NCBI GenBank assembly: GCA_965140765.1
Contig: OZ223309.1
Coordinates: forward strand, 62,001-126,000
Length of the DNA stretch: 64,000 nucleotides
From: Sunxiuqinia sp963678245
GTDB lineage: Bacteria > Bacteroidota > Bacteroidia > Bacteroidales > Prolixibacteraceae
Reading direction: 5' to 3'
Below the pieces are notes generated by a model that made no database searches, was not told the DNA's origin, and saw only the letters and a list, made by a program, of their open reading frames with translations. The stretch's first letter is position 1; each line of letters starts with the position of its first letter. A program made the translations under genes and the position numbers. Shown piece after piece: positions 26,526 to 35,761 of this stretch.

Positions 26526-27932
26526 ATGAATAAGTATACTATTTTATTAGCAGTGGCTATTTTGTTTAATATTGTGGCAGTTGGGCAGCAGCTTAAAAAA
26601 GCTACTATTTTAAATTCACACCTTATATCTAACAAAATAGGTGATCTCAAATATAATTTACAATCGCAACAAACTGCCACTCAAAAGCTGGACTCTATTA
26701 TTTCTTATATACAAGATAAAGAAAGTGGGGAATGGAACCAAAGGACCACAAAAAGAACATTCTTTTACGATGACAATTTAAACGACACCTTAATGGTACA
26801 TTACGCTTGGGATAAGACTGCTAACAAATGGAAAGCTCGAGCAAAAGTAACCAGAAAATACAATGAGTAAAATAATACCCTGACCAGGGAAAGTGCAATC
26901 ATAGATAGTTCAAAACACCGTCAAGAATACACTTTTAACGACGAAAACAAGTTAATACAAACTGTTGAAAGCAGATGGAATTTCACCAAAGACGATTGGA
27001 TTTATATAAACAAGAACCGTTACAGTTATAATTCCGAAGGTCTTTTACAATCCGATTCGCTGTATCAAATGTATAGCTTTTCGGGAAACGAAATGTGGAA
27101 GTTAACTGGAAAGACAAATTATACTTACGATACCGACAACAAACTATCTGCCGATACAACCTATATACAAAACTGGGATAAAGAAAATAGTCCTGAAGGA
27201 TGGCGTTTTCGTAACAATACCCAATACCATTATTCAAAAGAGAACTCGATTGATTATTACATCTTATCCAATTGGAATATAGACTCTTTAAAGTTTATTT
27301 CACATAAAAGAGAAATAAAGCAATATTTTGATGATGGCAAAACCATCAAAAAGACGGTTGTCTTTTTTTGGGACAAACAAAATCGCAAATGGGAGGCTGA
27401 TGAACTTAAAGAAAACACTTTAGAAAACAACTTTATAACAAAACGTTACACCCAAACATTTGCTGAATCTCCTACCGTTTATTCGCAAGATTTTGTTTGC
27501 GATTTTAATGTAACCAAAGATCAATTAGCACTACCGACTCATGGCCTAGACAACAATGAACAAGCTGTTTCCCATCATTTAATTCAATTCAAGTACCACC
27601 TTAAGGGAGATACAGAAACTAACGAGTGGGAAGAATATATTAAAACAGAATATGTCTATTCTGATCTCAAAACATCTACTTCTTTAAACATCGGAGTTAA
27701 AAATGAAATAAATATTTATCCTAATCCGGCAACCAATTTTATAACAATTAATGTAATAGAGTCCTATAAAGACGCCTTGTTTGAATTGTTTAATGTTAAC
27801 GGAAAACTTGTTCTATCCAAAAACATTCATCACAATGAAAGCATAAACATTGGCACATTAAACAAGGGATTATATATTTATAAGGCAACGAATGGTCAGA
27901 AAATAATTACCGGCAAACTAATTAAAAGATAA
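26526..27932 (+). pseudogene. T9SS-secreted protein interrupted by one in-frame stop
   Basis: One reading frame runs from the ATG at 26526 to the stop at 27930-27932 and would give about 468 residues, but a TAA at 26868-26870 interrupts it after YNE. Sequence on both sides is continuous in style: repeated W-x-P/W-N modules with YxYDxxNK, for example TNYTYDTDNKL and NRYSYNSEGLL. It begins with a signal peptide (ILLAVAILFNIVAVGQ) and ends with a type IX sorting domain (NIYPNPATNFITI, then GLYIYKATNGQKIITGKLIKR). Probably a surface protein gene recently broken by a nonsense mutation; a sequencing error or readthrough is possible. Confidence 0.75.
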
Positions 27933-28099
27933 AGACTTCAAAACAATAGTCTTAAACCATCGCATACAATTTACTATGAATAAGGTGTGTATTTCCTCAA
28001 TATTATTACAACAGCTTGCTGTTTCGATATTCGGACAAAATACAAAAGCAGCATCTTGAATTTTTCAGGACAATCTGATTACGCACCCGTATTTACATT
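27933..28099. other. Non-coding remnant sequence after the T9SS gene
   Basis: A small hairpin AAGACT/AGTCTT at about 27932-27953 lacks a T tract. Beyond it I see only short frames broken by stops and no recognisable gene. Confidence 0.5.
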
Positions 28100-28141
28100 T
28101 AGCAGTATATCTTCAGAAAGTTCCTTATTAAAATCATCACT

Positions 28142-28315
28142 TTATTTTTTGTGCAATCGGGCATTCTCTCGTTCCAAATCTGTCATCTTGGGATTACCAT
28201 GACCTGGGAAGCTATTATTATAATATTGCTTAAACTCTTTAGGGCAACGGTAAAGTCATGCTCTTTCAATTTCTAATTCTTCTGCAAACTCGGTGATAGA
28301 TGATTTATTAAGCAT
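28142..28315 (-). pseudogene. IS3-type transposase OrfA remnant
   Basis: Read on the minus strand from 28315, the frame gives LNKSSITEFAEELEIERA, a stop, LYRCPKEFKQYYNNSFPG, then HGNPKMTDLERENARLHKK and a second stop. This is the helix-turn-helix and leucine-zipper part of IS3-family OrfA proteins (LYRWRKEF and NSFPGxGNPK are hallmark strings). No OrfB and no intact terminal repeats are visible. It is an old, decayed insertion. Confidence 0.8.
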
Positions 28316-28586
28316 TCTAGAGTCTCAAATTAGAGATAAAGAGAGCTTACTTAGTCACACTCGGATTGACTTTCGTTCAGATTTAGATGTATTATTATCA
28401 GAAATATGCAGAATATAAAAAAATAAAAAGCAACATCTTGCTGGGGCGAATTTGCAATCCATAAGGACGAACGAATCATTATCAATATACTTGATGGGAA
28501 TACACAGTAAAATATCGCTGTTTCCGCAAGCGGTGGGTAAAATAAAAGAGCTTATCATGGTTCACCATACAATCAAGCGTCAGCAT
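28316..28586. other. Decayed sequence next to the IS remnant
   Basis: Short frames on both strands are broken by stops. It may be further IS or gene debris; I cannot name a source. Confidence 0.4.
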
Positions 28587-28636
28587 TGGGAAGAAATCAA
28601 AAATTAAAAAGACTGACCGAAAGGAGGGGCTTTTTT
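28587..28636 (+). repeat. 51-bp terminator-containing repeat, right copy (decayed)
   Basis: Direct-orientation partner of 19583-19633. Its hairpin has lost most complementarity (GACTGACC against GGAGGGGC), although the GAAA loop and T tract remain. Confidence 0.6.
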
Positions 28637-28774
28637 AACTTTCTCATGTTCAGATAGCTTTGAGTCAATCGTACAATAAGAGTGTAATTGCTTTTCTAAA
28701 GAAGTAAAATAGCACCGAATAGCGTATTTCCTAAAAATTAAGAACTTGATTTTTAACTGCTAAAAGGATATTGT

Positions 28775-28782
28775 TATCTTTG
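28775..28782 (+). promoter_or_regulatory. Candidate -7 box of era
   Basis: TATCTTTG matches TAnnTTTG and ends 28 bp before the era ATG. No TTG is seen at the usual -33 spacing. Confidence 0.45.
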
Positions 28783-28810
28783 CCGAGCTTTTTAAAAGGA
28801 AATCAGGCAA

Positions 28811-29695
28811 ATGGCACATAAATCAGGATTTGTAAACATCATTGGAAACCCGAATGTGGGGAAGTCAACCATCATGAATTCGTTGGTTGGCGAGCGGTTA
28901 TCAATCATTACTAAGAAGATGCAAACGACTCGTCACCGAATAAAAGGGATTGTGAGTGGGGAGGATTTTCAAATTGTATATTCAGACACACCGGGCATTT
29001 TGAAGCCCAATTACAAGCTTCAGGAATCGATGATGAAGTTTGTAAACACGGCATTGTCTGATGCTGACGTGATTATCTATGTGACAGATGTGGTTGAAAA
29101 ACCAGATAAAAATGCTGAGTATCTGGAAAAAGTGCGAAAGTCAAACGCCCCGGTAATTGTTTTGGTTAATAAAATTGATTTGTCGAACCAAGGCGATGTA
29201 ATGAAGTTATATGAATACTGGAAAGATCTTTTGCCGGCAGCTGACGTGTTTGCTGTTTCCGCTACCGAGCGTTTCAACATCGGGCCTATTTTTGACCGTA
29301 TTATTGAACTGTTGCCCGAAGCACCTCCGTATTTCCCAAAAGATGAGTTAACAGATCGGAATGATCGGTTTTTTGTCTCTGAAATTATTCGGGAGAAAAT
29401 ACTTTTGTACTATCAAAAGGAAGTTCCCTATTCGGTTGAGATTGAGGTGGAAGAGTTTAAAGAAGAAGAGAAATTATTGCGCTTACGGTGTGTGATTAAT
29501 GTTGCACGCGACAGCCAAAAAGGTATTCTTATTGGACATAAAGGTGCTGCATTGAAGAAAGTAGGTACGCAGGCCCGGAAGGACATGGAAGAGTTTTTTC
29601 AGAAAAAAGTATTTATGGAGTTGTATGTTAAAGTATCTAAAGACTGGCGGGATAAAGACCGTATGTTGGGTAACTTTGGATATGATTTTCAGTAA
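28811..29695 (+). CDS. era: GTPase Era
   Basis: A 294-residue GTPase for 30S ribosome assembly. The N-terminal G domain has GNPNVGKST (G1), DTPGIL (G3) and NKIDL (G4); the C-terminal KH domain that binds the 3' end of 16S rRNA has GILIGHKGAALKKVG near residue 240. Normal length. It opens a pair with der (71 bp gap), a common order in Bacteroidota, and restores housekeeping composition after the accessory block. Confidence 0.97.
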   Translation: MAHKSGFVNIIGNPNVGKSTIMNSLVGERLSIITKKMQTTRHRIKGIVSGEDFQIVYSDTPGILKPNYKLQESMMKFVNTALSDADVIIYVTDVVEKPDKNAEYLEKVRKSNAPVIVLVNKIDLSNQGDVMKLYEYWKDLLPAADVFAVSATERFNIGPIFDRIIELLPEAPPYFPKDELTDRNDRFFVSEIIREKILLYYQKEVPYSVEIEVEEFKEEEKLLRLRCVINVARDSQKGILIGHKGAALKKVGTQARKDMEEFFQKKVFMELYVKVSKDWRDKDRMLGNFGYDFQ

Positions 29696-29766
29696 AGTAT
29701 GAAGTGTGAACTCAAGAAAGTACGGAGCTTGGGATTTGAAATTTATAACTTGGAATTAAGAGAAGA

Positions 29767-31074
29767 ATGAGCAATATAGTCGCTATAGTAGGAAGACCGA
29801 ATGTGGGTAAATCAACTTTGTTTAATCGGTTGGTTGAGAGTAGAAAAGCCATTGTTGATGGTATCTCGGGAGTTACCCGAGACCGTAACTACGGCAAGGC
29901 GCTGTGGAACGGGAAGGAATTCTCGGTGATTGACACAGGCGGTTACGTTGTTAACTCAGAAGATGTTTTTGAAGAAGAAATTCGTAAGCAAGTACATTTG
30001 GCAATTGATGAGGCTGATGTGATTTTGTTTGCTGTTGATGTTGAAGGCGGAATTACCGATCTGGATCAGAATGTCGCTCATATATTACGTCGTTCTAAAA
30101 AGCCGGTTTTTCTTGCTGTTAACAAAGTTGATAACCACGAACGTATTATCGATTCGCACGAATTTTATGGACTGGGCTTAGGCGAATTGTATTGCATTTC
30201 GGCCATGACTGGAAGTGGTACCGGTGAACTGTTGGATGCTGTGGTTAATAGTTTTGTCAAAAAAGAGCCCATGCCTGATGAAGAAGGTATTCCGCGTTTT
30301 GCAGTTGTTGGTCGTCCTAATGTGGGGAAATCGTCATTCATTAATGCATTGACTGGCGTTGATCGGAATATTGTAACAGCTGTTGCGGGAACAACACGAG
30401 ATGCTATTAACACCCGCTACACAAAATATGGACACGATTTTTACTTGGTAGATACCGCAGGTCTTCGAAAGAAAGCGAAAGTTCACGAGGATTTGGAGTT
30501 TTATTCGGTGCTTCGGTCGGTTCGTTCAATTGAAGATTCAGATGTTTGTATGCTTTTGATTGATGCCACCCGTGGTGTAGAAGGTCAGGATTTGAGCATT
30601 TTCAACCTGATGATAAAAAACCGAAAAGGCGTAGTCATTTTGGTAAACAAATGGGATTTGGTTGAAAAGGACAATGCTTCGGTGAAGAAATTTACTGAGC
30701 AAATCCACGAACGCATAGCCCCGTTTGTCGATGTACCAATTGTTTTTATGTCGGCATTAACTAAGCAGCGGATTTTTAAAGCGCTTGAATTAGCAATAGA
30801 AGTGTATGAGAGCCGCCAGCAAAAACTGAAAACTTCAAAACTAAATGAAGTCCTACTGGAGGCTGTTGAAAAATACCCACCTCCATCAGTTAAAGGGAAA
30901 TACATCAAAATTAAGTATGTGACTCAGTTGCCAAGTCCAACACCTTCGTTTGCCTTGTTTGCCAACTTACCACAATACATCAAAGATCCTTATCGCCGAT
31001 ATATCGAAAACAAAATCCGAGAAAATTTTAACTTTAGCGGGGTGCCTTTACAAATCTTTTTTAGGAAGAAGTAA
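29767..31074 (+). CDS. der: Ribosome-associated GTPase Der (EngA)
   Basis: A 435-residue protein with two tandem G domains, GRPNVGKST at residues 8-16 and GRPNVGKSS near 182, and a C-terminal KH-like domain ending in PLQIFFRKK. It acts in 50S ribosome maturation. Each G domain has its own DTGG or DTAG switch II motif and NKVD or NKWD base-recognition motif. Length is normal. Confidence 0.97.
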   Translation: MSNIVAIVGRPNVGKSTLFNRLVESRKAIVDGISGVTRDRNYGKALWNGKEFSVIDTGGYVVNSEDVFEEEIRKQVHLAIDEADVILFAVDVEGGITDLDQNVAHILRRSKKPVFLAVNKVDNHERIIDSHEFYGLGLGELYCISAMTGSGTGELLDAVVNSFVKKEPMPDEEGIPRFAVVGRPNVGKSSFINALTGVDRNIVTAVAGTTRDAINTRYTKYGHDFYLVDTAGLRKKAKVHEDLEFYSVLRSVRSIEDSDVCMLLIDATRGVEGQDLSIFNLMIKNRKGVVILVNKWDLVEKDNASVKKFTEQIHERIAPFVDVPIVFMSALTKQRIFKALELAIEVYESRQQKLKTSKLNEVLLEAVEKYPPPSVKGKYIKIKYVTQLPSPTPSFALFANLPQYIKDPYRRYIENKIRENFNFSGVPLQIFFRKK

Positions 31075-31166
31075 AAATAGGATACTCAACTCCTTATTTT
31101 ACATTAAGGCATCATTAACAGATTGTCAAAAGATATGCTGTAGAGCATAGTTCAAAATTTAAAGTC

Positions 31167-31174
31167 TATTTTTG
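31167..31174 (+). promoter_or_regulatory. Candidate -7 box of the SulP gene
   Basis: TATTTTTG fits TAnnTTTG and ends 22 bp before the ATG. The -33 element is not clear. Confidence 0.45.
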
Positions 31175-31196
31175 CGCGCTGACAAAGTATACGCGT

Positions 31197-32795
31197 ATGA
31201 AGTTGAAGTATGATTTTAAGTTTATTGACAAGAAGCAGGGAACTGTTAAAGACGATATTCTCTCGGGATTAACCGTTTCATTAGCTCTAGTGCCAGAGGC
31301 TGTTGCCTTTGCCTTTGTGGCAGGGGTTTCTCCTGTTATTGGTTTGTATGGAGCTTTTATGATGGGACTGATAACTTCCATGATAGGTGGACGTCCGGGA
31401 ATGATTTCCGGAGCAACAGGAGCAATGGCCGTTGTAATGGTTAGCTTGGTAAAAGAAGGGACTGCTATGGGAGGAGTCGGCGAAATGATGGGGTTACAGT
31501 ATTTGTTCGCCACCCTTGTTTTAGTTGGGATAATACAAATGTCGGTTGGATTTTTACGATTGGGTAAGTTTATTCGATTAGTGCCTCATTCTGTAATGAT
31601 GGGCTTTGTAAACGGACTGGCTATTGTTATCTTTCTTTCTCAACTCAATATGTTTAAAGTAGGCGGAGTATGGTTGAGTGGTGCGCCGCTTTACACCATG
31701 CTGGGCTTGGTGGGTGGCACCATGCTGATTATGACTTTTCTGCCCAAAATTAGCAAAGCGATACCTGCGGCATTAGTAGGTATTCTCGTGATTTCAGCAA
31801 TTGTAATATTGGGAGGCATTGAAACAGAAACCGTGAAGAGCTTTATTCAGGCTCGCGGTGGAACAGGTATAAAGGCAGGACTGCCGAGCTTCAATGTTCC
31901 AATGATTCCGTTGAATTTTGAGACTTTAAGATTTATTTTCCCATATGCAATAATTTTAGCTGCTGTTGGCTTGATTGAATCACTAATGACATTGAGCTTG
32001 GTTGATGAGTTAACAGAAACAAGGGGGAGCGGAAACCGGGAATGTGCTGCACAGGGTGCTGCGAATCTGGTCAATGGTTTCTTTGGTGGTATGGGTGGAT
32101 GCGCCATGATTGGTCAAAGTATTATCAACATAAAATCAGGTGGACGAAACAGATTATCCGGTATTGTGGCAGCCTTGTCATTGCTGGCGTTTATTCTGTT
32201 TGCTTCTGATTATATTGAAATGGTGCCAATTGCTGCTTTGGTTGGGGTGATGTTTATGGTGGTAATTGGAACATTTGCCTGGAGTACATTCAATGTTATT
32301 AATAAAATCCCGGTGGCAGACTTGATTGTTATCGTTTTGGTAACAGGATTGACTGTCATTTTTGATTTAGCTATTGCCGTGTTGGCAGGAGTTATTGTAT
32401 CCGCGTTGGTCTTTGCCTGGGAAAATGCTGTTCGTATTCGCGCTAACACAAAGATTGATGAGCATGGAATCAAGCATTATGAGATTATTGGTCCTCTTTT
32501 CTTCGGCTCTACAACTTTTTTCAACGGTAGATTTGATGTGCAAAATGATCCTCAGGAAGTAGTTATTGACTTTCGAGAATCCCGAATTATGGATCAGTCA
32601 GCTATTGAAGCAATCAACAAGCTGGATGAACGCTATCAGAAAGAAGGAAAAACCATTCACCTTCGTCACTTGAGTAAAGACTGTATCAAGTTGATTAAAA
32701 GAGCTGAAAAGATTTGCGATGTCAACATCGTTGAAGATCCGAACTATCGCGTAGCGATTGACCACTATCGAAAGCATTTAGAGACAACTGCATAA
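31197..32795 (+). CDS. SulP-family anion transporter with STAS domain
   Basis: A 532-residue inner-membrane transporter with about ten to twelve helices and a C-terminal STAS domain (FRESRIMDQSAIEAINKLDE near residue 460). The first helices hold GLTVSLALVPEAVAFAFVAGVSP, the SulP signature. SulP proteins carry sulfate, bicarbonate or other anions; the substrate cannot be read. It is a single gene closed by a strong terminator. Confidence 0.9.
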   Translation: MKLKYDFKFIDKKQGTVKDDILSGLTVSLALVPEAVAFAFVAGVSPVIGLYGAFMMGLITSMIGGRPGMISGATGAMAVVMVSLVKEGTAMGGVGEMMGLQYLFATLVLVGIIQMSVGFLRLGKFIRLVPHSVMMGFVNGLAIVIFLSQLNMFKVGGVWLSGAPLYTMLGLVGGTMLIMTFLPKISKAIPAALVGILVISAIVILGGIETETVKSFIQARGGTGIKAGLPSFNVPMIPLNFETLRFIFPYAIILAAVGLIESLMTLSLVDELTETRGSGNRECAAQGAANLVNGFFGGMGGCAMIGQSIINIKSGGRNRLSGIVAALSLLAFILFASDYIEMVPIAALVGVMFMVVIGTFAWSTFNVINKIPVADLIVIVLVTGLTVIFDLAIAVLAGVIVSALVFAWENAVRIRANTKIDEHGIKHYEIIGPLFFGSTTFFNGRFDVQNDPQEVVIDFRESRIMDQSAIEAINKLDERYQKEGKTIHLRHLSKDCIKLIKRAEKICDVNIVEDPNYRVAIDHYRKHLETTA

Positions 32796-32810
32796 TAGTT
32801 AATATTAAAC

Positions 32811-32840
32811 AAAAAGACCCGAAACAAGCCGGGTCTTTGT
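32811..32840. terminator. Bidirectional terminator between SulP and AIM24 genes
   Basis: A perfect stem AAAGACCCG/CGGGTCTTT with an 8-base loop lies between convergent genes, with A-rich and T-rich flanks; it can serve both. Confidence 0.85.
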
Positions 32841-32843
32841 TGG

Positions 32844-33611
32844 TTAGTCTTGCAAAAACTGATTTAGTAAACCTCCGGATTCCTTCCGTTGGTTTCCTCC
32901 TCTTGGCGATAGTTGAGCAATCAGTTTTCGGATTGGCATGGATTGCAACCAAACTTTCCCGGTTCCACGGAGGGAGGCCAGAAATATTCCTTCACCACCA
33001 AATACCATGGAGCGCAAACCGCCCGATTGTTCTACACTAAAATCAACTGTAGGTTCGTAAGCCACAATGCAGCCGGTGTCAACGCGTAGAACTTCGTTAT
33101 TCAACTGGTGCTCAATGACTGTTCCGCCGGCATGAACGAAAGCATTTCCATCACCGATAAGCTCTTGCATAATAAAACCTTCGCCGCCAAAAAAACCGGC
33201 TCCTAACCGTTTGTTAAAGGTGATGGAGATTTTGGTACCCAACGCAGCACAAAGGAATGCGTCTTTTTGAACAATGATTCGCCCACCCATGGATGCTAAA
33301 TCAAGCGGGATGATTGTACCGGGATAAGGGGCAGAGAATGCAACATGCTTTTTACCCCAGCCTTGATTGGCAAAGTGTGTCAGAAAAAGCGATTCGCCTG
33401 TAATAATGCGGGACCCCGCCGATAAAATTTTGTCGAAAAAGCCTGCTCTCGGATTGGAACCATCGCCTAACTTAGCTTCAAAGCTAATCCCGTCTTCCAT
33501 GTAAATCATGGCACCAGCTTCCGCAATGACAGTTTCTCCCGGGTCGAGCTCCACTTCTACCAATTGGACATCGTGTCCGATAATTTTGTAATCAATTTCG
33601 TGTGATTGCAT
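32844..33611 (-). CDS. AIM24/TIGR00266-family protein
   Basis: A 255-residue protein of the widespread TIGR00266/AIM24 family, a trimeric double-psi/jelly-roll-like beta fold of unknown biochemical role. Visible family blocks are VELDPGETVIAEAGAMIYMEDGISFEA, GESLFLTHFANQG and PYPGTIIPLDL. The tail is Gln/Arg/Gly-rich. No signal peptide; probably cytoplasmic. Its convergent neighbour is the SulP gene. Confidence 0.85.
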   Translation of the reverse strand: MQSHEIDYKIIGHDVQLVEVELDPGETVIAEAGAMIYMEDGISFEAKLGDGSNPRAGFFDKILSAGSRIITGESLFLTHFANQGWGKKHVAFSAPYPGTIIPLDLASMGGRIIVQKDAFLCAALGTKISITFNKRLGAGFFGGEGFIMQELIGDGNAFVHAGGTVIEHQLNNEVLRVDTGCIVAYEPTVDFSVEQSGGLRSMVFGGEGIFLASLRGTGKVWLQSMPIRKLIAQLSPRGGNQRKESGGLLNQFLQD

Positions 33612-33709
33612 ATCTGTTCAATTTTGAATTTATTTCTGAATCTAAATTTACAAATCGTTTTGCTTGATGAGTTAGATTTTCGACGAAATGATGATTTTTT
33701 AAGGTAAAC

Positions 33710-34639
33710 TCAGACTTCCTGTGATTGCTGGTGTGCCTCATTGATGCTGGCGTTGAGCTCAAATCCAACCAACAAGATCAAGGACATCAAATAAAAAAGA
33801 AGCAGAATAACAAGCAGAGTTCCGATGGAACCGTAAAGTTTGTTGTACTGCCCGAAGTTCGTGATGTAGTAACTGAAACCGATCATCACAAAAATACTTA
33901 AAAAAGTGGCTAGCGTTCCTCCAGGAGAAATGAAACGCCACGTGGTTTTCTTGGCCGGAGCAAAATAGTACAGAAAAGCAAAGGCAAAGAAGAACAAGGT
34001 GACGGTGATAATCCATTTTCCAAAAGTGAGCAAATAGTAGGTGAACTTATCATTCAATAAACCCACTTTTAACATGTAATCAATTGCAAATTGACCTCCC
34101 GTAATTAAGGCAATTGAAAGCGTAATTAAAATAGAAAGAATAAATAAAAGCACTACCGCTGTTATCCGTTGACTTAGCCAACTTCTTCTTTTAAAGGTGT
34201 GTAGCGAGCCGTCAAAGGCGCTCATCATACTAGCCAGACCATTGGTTGAAAAAATGAGCGCCATAAAAAAACCAAGCGACAGTAGGTCTCCCCGCTGACG
34301 GGTCAGGATATCCTGTATGGTTTCTTCCACTGTAGAAAATGCATCGGGAGGAAGAAATTCCTGAATCAGTAAAAATAATTCCTGCTGAAAATTCCTGATT
34401 GGTATATAAGGAATTAGGGTAAACAGGAAGATAATGGCCGGGAAAAGTGCAAGAAAAAAACTAAAAGCAATTGCCGAAGCTCTGGTTGTGATGGATCCGT
34501 TGACAATACTGTGCCAAAAAAAAAGCCCAACATCATAAAGCGCAATATCATCAAAACCAGGCAAACTCGCTTTTCGGGCCCAAATTAAAAGCCGTTGAAA
34601 GAAACGCTTAATTTTATGCCTTCGTTGGCTGATGTTCAT
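33710..34639 (-). CDS. YihY/BrkB-family inner-membrane protein
   Basis: A 309-residue protein with about six hydrophobic helices. The family signature near residues 55-80 reads TTRASAIAFSFFLALFPAIIFLFTLIPYIP. YihY proteins were once misannotated as ribonuclease BN; the function is unsettled, with transport suggested. It lies 4 bp after the DUF4783 gene on the same strand, so both are probably one operon. Confidence 0.9.
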   Translation of the reverse strand: MNISQRRHKIKRFFQRLLIWARKASLPGFDDIALYDVGLFFWHSIVNGSITTRASAIAFSFFLALFPAIIFLFTLIPYIPIRNFQQELFLLIQEFLPPDAFSTVEETIQDILTRQRGDLLSLGFFMALIFSTNGLASMMSAFDGSLHTFKRRSWLSQRITAVVLLFILSILITLSIALITGGQFAIDYMLKVGLLNDKFTYYLLTFGKWIITVTLFFFAFAFLYYFAPAKKTTWRFISPGGTLATFLSIFVMIGFSYYITNFGQYNKLYGSIGTLLVILLLFYLMSLILLVGFELNASINEAHQQSQEV

Positions 34640-34643
34640 TCAG

Positions 34644-35036
34644 CTACTGTTTTTCAATTCGTAATTGGTGAATATATACTTGTGATCCTTTTTCTTTCAA
34701 TAAAAAGTACACTCTGTAAACGCCGGATTGGGTTGTCAGGTTTCCAATGGCATAACGCGCACCTTCTTTTCCTCCTTGGTGAATAATTGCAAAACGCTGT
34801 GCCGTGTTGGCTGAAAAGAAGTTGGCAACAATTTGTTTTGCCTGATCTTTGCTGTAAACATCTTCTTTTTCAAGAACGACTAACTCAATATTGTCATTGA
34901 AATAGTTTGACAAGGTTGAGGCATTTCCTGTTTTCAAGCTTAATATCACTTCGTCAGGAACTTGCGCAAAGCTAGCAATAGTCGCAATTGTAAAAACTAG
35001 TCCCAGTATGATTGTTTTAATGCTTTGATTTTCCAT
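34644..35036 (-). CDS. DUF4783-family exported protein
   Basis: A 130-residue protein with a signal peptide (IILGLVFTIATIASFA, cleavage near residue 24) and an NTF2-like fold domain of the DUF4783 family, common in Bacteroidota: SLKTGNASTLSNYFNDNIELVVL and KDQAKQIVANFF. No enzymatic residues are evident. It is the first gene of a two-gene minus-strand unit, divergent from rlmH. Confidence 0.85.
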   Translation of the reverse strand: MENQSIKTIILGLVFTIATIASFAQVPDEVILSLKTGNASTLSNYFNDNIELVVLEKEDVYSKDQAKQIVANFFSANTAQRFAIIHQGGKEGARYAIGNLTTQSGVYRVYFLLKEKGSQVYIHQLRIEKQ

Positions 35037-35269
35037 TGTTTATCAATTTGAATGCGTTGTCTATATGCATAAATTGTACCAAATAGGAGTATGCATATAG
35101 CACGGTATCTAACTTTGTAAAGTTAACAAATTTAAGATTGTATCTATCAAGAGATGCCCACTTGATTTTTTGTTGTCTTAATGATATAAACTTTTCAGGA
35201 AGAATGCTGATATTTATAGATTACATTTTAGAGTTAAAAAAGTAGAACGTTGTTTTAAGATAGAATAGA

Positions 35270-35743
35270 GTGAAGATTAAATTGATTGTAGTTGGAAAAA
35301 CTGACCAGCCTTATTTGCAAAAGGGAATTGAAATATATCATCAGCGAATCCCTCATTATCTCCCGTTCGAGTATTTGGTGATTCCGGATATAAAAAATAC
35401 GAGAAAGTTGTCGGAAGAGCAGCAAAAAGAAAAGGAGGGTAGCTTAATTCTCGATCAGCTAAAGGCTGGCGATGAGTTGATTTTACTCGATGAAAAGGGG
35501 ATGACTTTTCGGTCAACTGAATTTGCACGATTTTTGGAGAAGAAGATGCTTGGTGGAATTAAGAACCTTGTTTTTGTTATCGGAGGACCTTATGGATTTT
35601 CGGATACCGTATATCAAAAAGCCACTGGTAAAGTAAGCTTGTCAAAAATGACCTTTTCTCATCAGCTGATTCGATTGATTTTTAGCGAGCAACTGTACCG
35701 AGGACTAACGATTCTAAAAGGCGAACCTTATCATCACGAATAG
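35270..35743 (+). CDS. rlmH: 23S rRNA pseudouridine-1915 N3-methyltransferase
   Basis: A 157-residue SPOUT methyltransferase. The knotted SAM-binding region shows FVIGGPYGFSD near residue 105 and the C-terminal block LSKMTFSHQLIRLIFSEQLYRG with ILKGEPYHHE, diagnostic for RlmH. Cytoplasmic, acts on assembled 70S ribosomes. The next gene, a large kinase, starts 18 bp later. Confidence 0.96.
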   Translation: MKIKLIVVGKTDQPYLQKGIEIYHQRIPHYLPFEYLVIPDIKNTRKLSEEQQKEKEGSLILDQLKAGDELILLDEKGMTFRSTEFARFLEKKMLGGIKNLVFVIGGPYGFSDTVYQKATGKVSLSKMTFSHQLIRLIFSEQLYRGLTILKGEPYHHE

Positions 35744-35761
35744 TTGCATTGAAACTGATTT

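Noticed and set aside
26868..26870. Programmed stop-codon readthrough in the T9SS gene
   Set aside because: No recoding signal is recognisable; nonsense mutation or sequence error is simpler.
27987..28202. 71-codon plus-strand frame
   Set aside because: It overlaps the minus-strand IS3 OrfA remnant and is interpreted as its shadow.
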